Of a DNA stretch of 45,365 nt, positions 42,689 through 45,365 are shown piece after piece. Below the pieces are notes generated by a model, which worked only from the letters and a program-made list of their open reading frames with translations, had not been told where the DNA came from and did no database searches. The DNA comes from Phenylobacterium sp. (GTDB lineage Bacteria; Pseudomonadota; Alphaproteobacteria; Caulobacterales; Caulobacteraceae), in the NCBI RefSeq assembly GCF_030654915.1, contig NZ_JAURWM010000070.1:1-45365 (forward strand), written 5' to 3'. The number at the start of each line of letters is the position of its first letter. Positions within the stretch are counted from its first letter, which is position 1. The position numbers were made by a program, and so were the translations under genes.

Positions 42689-44344
42689 ATGTATCAGTAC
42701 GACACCCTCGATAAGGAATTCCTGGCCGACCGGGCCGCAGAGTTCCGTGAGCAGGTCGCTCGCCGGCTAGCCGGCGAAATCACTGAAGACCAGTTCAAGC
42801 CGATCCGGTTGATGAACGGGCTCTATCTTCAGCTCCACGCCTACATGCTGCGTGTCGCGATCCCCTATGGCTCGCTGAACCCGGTGCAACTGCGCGTGCT
42901 GGCCGATATCGGTCGCAAGTACGACAAGGGCTACGGCCACTTCACCACGCGCCAAAACCTGCAGTTTCACTGGATCAAGCTGGCCGATACGCCGGAGATT
43001 CTTGACGCCCTGGCGGCGGTGGACATGCACGCCATTCAGACCAGCGGGAACTGCATCCGCAACACCACCTCCGACCCCTATGCAGGGGCCACGGCGGAAG
43101 AGATCGACGATCCGCGTGTGTGGGCCGAGGCGATCCGCCAATGGTCCAGCCTGCATCCGGAATATTCCTTCCTGCCGCGCAAGTTCAAGATCGCCATCAC
43201 CGCGGCGGCCAAGGACCGGACGGCGGCCAAGGTCCACGATATCGGCTTGATGCTGCGTCGCGGGCGCGACGGGACCATGGGGTTCGAGGTTATCGTTGGC
43301 GGCGGCTTGGGGCGTACACCCTATGTCGGTCCTACGATCAAGGAGTTCCTGCCTGCCAACCGGCTGCTGTCCTATCTGGACGCCATACTGCGCGTCTTCA
43401 ATCGACACGGGCGCCGCGACAACAAGTACAAGGCGCGGATCAAAATCCTGGTCTCGGCTCTGGGCGCGGTGGAATTCGCCCGCCAGGTCGAGGAGGAATG
43501 GGCCAAGGTCGGAACCGTCGGTGACCTGCCCGACACCGAGATCGCCCGTATCCGCGGCGCCTTCGCGCCAACGGCCTTCGACACGTTGATCAATCGCTCG
43601 GAAGCTTTCGAGGCGGCGAAGGCCGCTGATCCGGGGCTGGCGCGGTTTGCTCGCAATAACCTGCGTGAGCACAAGCGCGCCGGCTACACGATCGTCGAGA
43701 TCTCGCTGAAGGGGATCGGCGACACCCCTGGCGACGCCACATCCGACCAAATGGACGTCGTCGCCGATCTGGCCGAACGCTATGGCCAGAACGACGTCCG
43801 TGTGACCCATGAGCAGAACCTGGTCCTGCCGCACGTGAAGCTGGACGACGTGCCCGCTGTCTACGCCGCATTGAAGGCCGCGGGCATCGGCACGCCGAAC
43901 ATCAACCTCATCTCCGACATCATCGCCTGCCCGGGGCTCGATTACTGCGCCCTGGCTAACGCCCGCGCGATCCCCATCGCCCAAGACATCGCCCGCACCT
44001 TCGCCGACCAGGACCGCGCCGAGCTGATCGGCGAGCTGAAGATCAAGATCAGTGGCTGCATCAACGCCTGTGGCCACCACCATGTGGGCCACATCGGCAT
44101 TCTGGGCGTCGATAAGAAGGGCGAGGAGTTCTACCAACTCACCCTGGGCGGCTCGGGCGCCGAGGACGCTGCCGTGGGTTCGGCGCTCGGTCCGGCGCTG
44201 CCTGCCGACCGCGTGGCGCCGGCCATCGACATCCTGGTCGATGTTTATCTGCGTGAACGCGCCGAGGGCGAACGATTCCTGGACACCTTCCGCCGCACTG
44301 GCGTCGCTCCCTTCAAGGAGGCTGTCTATGCCGACGCGCATTAA
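42689..44344 (+). CDS. cysI: Ferredoxin-type sulfite (or nitrite) reductase
   Basis: A 551-residue siroheme/[4Fe-4S] reductase. The cluster and siroheme cysteines are C414, C420, C457 and C461 in CPGLDYCALANARAIPIAQD and GCINACGHHHVGHIG. Two ferredoxin-like half-domains are visible (LRVLADIGRKYDKGYGHFTT; DQMDVVADLAERYGQNDVRV). The context (siroheme methyltransferase before, DUF934 and cysH after) points to sulfite rather than nitrite. No CysJ flavoprotein gene is near, so electrons probably come from ferredoxin or another donor. The 3' end overlaps the DUF934 gene by 17 bases. ATG 42689 is preceded by GAGGGGGAGGG. Confidence 0.93.
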   Translation: MYQYDTLDKEFLADRAAEFREQVARRLAGEITEDQFKPIRLMNGLYLQLHAYMLRVAIPYGSLNPVQLRVLADIGRKYDKGYGHFTTRQNLQFHWIKLADTPEILDALAAVDMHAIQTSGNCIRNTTSDPYAGATAEEIDDPRVWAEAIRQWSSLHPEYSFLPRKFKIAITAAAKDRTAAKVHDIGLMLRRGRDGTMGFEVIVGGGLGRTPYVGPTIKEFLPANRLLSYLDAILRVFNRHGRRDNKYKARIKILVSALGAVEFARQVEEEWAKVGTVGDLPDTEIARIRGAFAPTAFDTLINRSEAFEAAKAADPGLARFARNNLREHKRAGYTIVEISLKGIGDTPGDATSDQMDVVADLAERYGQNDVRVTHEQNLVLPHVKLDDVPAVYAALKAAGIGTPNINLISDIIACPGLDYCALANARAIPIAQDIARTFADQDRAELIGELKIKISGCINACGHHHVGHIGILGVDKKGEEFYQLTLGGSGAEDAAVGSALGPALPADRVAPAIDILVDVYLRERAEGERFLDTFRRTGVAPFKEAVYADAH

Positions 44345-44825
44345 GCTGATCGACGGCCAATTCTCACTGGTCGAAGACCCCTACACCCACGTGAGCGATG
44401 ATCAGGACCTGCCTCGCGGAGACCTGATCATCTCGCTGACCCGGTTCCAGAACGAGGGCGAGCGCCTGTTGTCCGAAGGCCGCGCGGTCGGCGTGCGCTT
44501 GGAGCCAGCCGAGGAGGTCGAGGTTCTAGCCTATGACCTTGCGCGCTTGGCGGTGGTGGCCGTGGCCTTCCCCAAGTTCAACGACGGCCGCGGCTACACG
44601 GCCGCACGGCTACTGCGCGAACGCTACGACTTCAAGGGCGAGATCCGCGCCGTGGGCGATGTTCTGCGTGAGCAGGCCGGCTTCATGGTCCGGGTCGGCA
44701 TCGACGCTTTCGAGCCGGCCGACGGTTCAACGCCCGAGCAGTGGGCCCACGCGGCCCACCGTCAACGCCACGTCTATCAGCGCGCCGCGGATCTTCGGAC
44801 CCCGGCCTTCGCTGAACGGGAGTAG
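44328..44825 (+). CDS. DUF934 domain protein
   Basis: A 165-residue cytoplasmic protein of family DUF934, found in sulfate assimilation operons across proteobacteria but without proven function. It shows RIKLIDGQFSLVEDPYTHVS at the start, the conserved AVVAVAFPKFNDGRGYTAAR in the middle, and GEIRAVGDVLREQAGFMVRV and GIDAF after it. An AAGGAGG site at 44315-44321 lies six bases before the ATG at 44328, inside the cysI coding end. It overlaps cysI by 17 bases and lies six bases before cysH, so it is translated with them. It may be an electron-transfer or assembly helper of the sulfite reductase. Confidence 0.9.
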   Translation: MPTRIKLIDGQFSLVEDPYTHVSDDQDLPRGDLIISLTRFQNEGERLLSEGRAVGVRLEPAEEVEVLAYDLARLAVVAVAFPKFNDGRGYTAARLLRERYDFKGEIRAVGDVLREQAGFMVRVGIDAFEPADGSTPEQWAHAAHRQRHVYQRAADLRTPAFAERE

Positions 44826-44831
44826 CAGAGC

Positions 44832-45365
44832 ATGGCTTTCGATCAGGTCGAGCGTCCCTCGCTGGCGGCGCGCCTAGATGCGGAACTAAGGCACGCCCAT
44901 CCGGTGACCGTGCTGGAGTCGGCCGTCGAGGCCTTTGGCGACAAGCTCGCCATGGTCTCGTCCTTCGGGGCGGAGTCGGCGGTGCTGTTGCACATGATTT
45001 CCAGGATCAAGCCGGACACCCCGGTGCTGTTCCTCGACACCGGCATGCTGTTTGGCCAGACGCTCGACTATCGAAAGAACCTGGCGGCACAGCTTGGCCT
45101 GACCCAGGTGCGCGATCTGCGCCCGCTCTATACCGACCTGGCGGTGGCCGATCCCGACGCCAAGCTGTGGCAGACTGACACCGACGCCTGCTGCAACGTC
45201 CGCAAGGTGCTGCCGCTGGACCACGCCCTAGCTGAGTTCGATGCTTGGATCACAGGGCGCAAGCGCTTCCACGGCGGCGACCGGCTGTCGCTGCCGGTGG
45301 TCGAGCCGGCTGACGCCCAAGTGAAGTTCAATCCGCTAGCCAACTGGGGCAAAGCAGAATTGGAC
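44832..45365 (+). CDS. cysH: APS/PAPS reductase, N-terminal part (3' end outside window)
   Basis: The first 178 residues of a CysH-family reductase, open at the window end. It reduces activated sulfate to sulfite. The PP-loop-type nucleotide site is VSSFGAESAVLLHMI at about 42-56. LFLDTGMLFGQTLDY follows. The TDACCNVRK stretch holds an adjacent cysteine pair at 120-121, the signature of [4Fe-4S] APS reductases that take APS directly; E. coli-type PAPS reductases lack this pair. The second cysteine pair would lie near the C-terminus, beyond the window. ITGRKRFHGGDR is typical of the family. It is the fifth gene of the cobA-cysI operon; the start at 44832 lies six bases after the DUF934 stop. 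Confidence 0.9.
   Translation, partial: MAFDQVERPSLAARLDAELRHAHPVTVLESAVEAFGDKLAMVSSFGAESAVLLHMISRIKPDTPVLFLDTGMLFGQTLDYRKNLAAQLGLTQVRDLRPLYTDLAVADPDAKLWQTDTDACCNVRKVLPLDHALAEFDAWITGRKRFHGGDRLSLPVVEPADAQVKFNPLANWGKAELD

Noticed and set aside
42767..44341. 524-residue antisense open frame opposite cysI
   Set aside because: Mirror of a strongly conserved gene with GC-biased codons; no family features.

Overview
The window is a GC-rich stretch of chromosomal DNA with tightly packed genes. It looks like an alphaproteobacterium of the Caulobacteraceae (Caulobacter or Phenylobacterium type). The pointers are a PEPxxWA-type C-terminal sorting protein, exported amidohydrolases, a cysG-DUF2849-cysI-DUF934-cysH sulfate assimilation operon, and a PadR/DUF1700/DUF2807 operon. 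Species cannot be fixed from the sequence alone. I see no insertion sequence, prophage, CRISPR array or rRNA. One tRNA gene, tRNA-Lys(CUU), is present. Most content is conserved housekeeping and accessory metabolism.

Bases 1-5320 (plus strand) hold the end of gltB, then gltD (glutamate synthase), then two overlapping genes for exported hydrolases: an imidazolonepropionase-like amidohydrolase and a peptidase M19 homologue that lacks several metal ligands. Bases 5365-8858 (minus) hold a membrane protein, a DUF47/PhoU-like regulator and a Pit phosphate transporter. Bases 9000-12556 hold a YtcJ-like amidohydrolase, a cyclophilin and metA; the metA leader can fold into competing hairpins. Bases 12704-15419 hold an alpha/alpha-toroid protein and the PadR-DUF1700-DUF2807 operon. 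Bases 15416-19312 hold the classical tesA / ybbA-ybbP divergent arrangement.

Bases 19362-21207 carry small proteins, the PEPxxWA-CTERM protein with a good terminator, DUF1272 and a PilZ protein. Bases 21248-24930 (minus) form a four-gene operon: BadF-type sugar kinase, GH4 glycosidase, ChbG-like deacetylase, TetR regulator. It resembles the E. coli chitobiose genes chbF-chbG, but a soluble ATP-dependent kinase stands where a PTS would be. This is the most system-like accessory unit in the window. Bases 25101-28898 hold an HPP-CBS membrane protein, malic enzyme MaeB and a 59-residue conserved small protein.

Bases 28908-33311 hold a Tat-exported class V aminotransferase, two secreted proteins that share an RDPTGR motif just after the signal peptide, a nitronate monooxygenase and a GcvR-like ACT protein. 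Bases 33645-39035 hold signalling genes: a four-PAS GGDEF-EAL protein and a chemoreceptor. tRNA-Lys, an Hpt phosphotransfer protein and a PchB-like chorismate mutase follow. The last block, 40341-45365, is a LysR regulator divergent from cobA/cysG-DUF2849-cysI-DUF934-cysH, with a near-perfect 12-bp inverted repeat between them as a candidate operator.

All calls come from reading the sequence and from family knowledge. No database or folding search was run.
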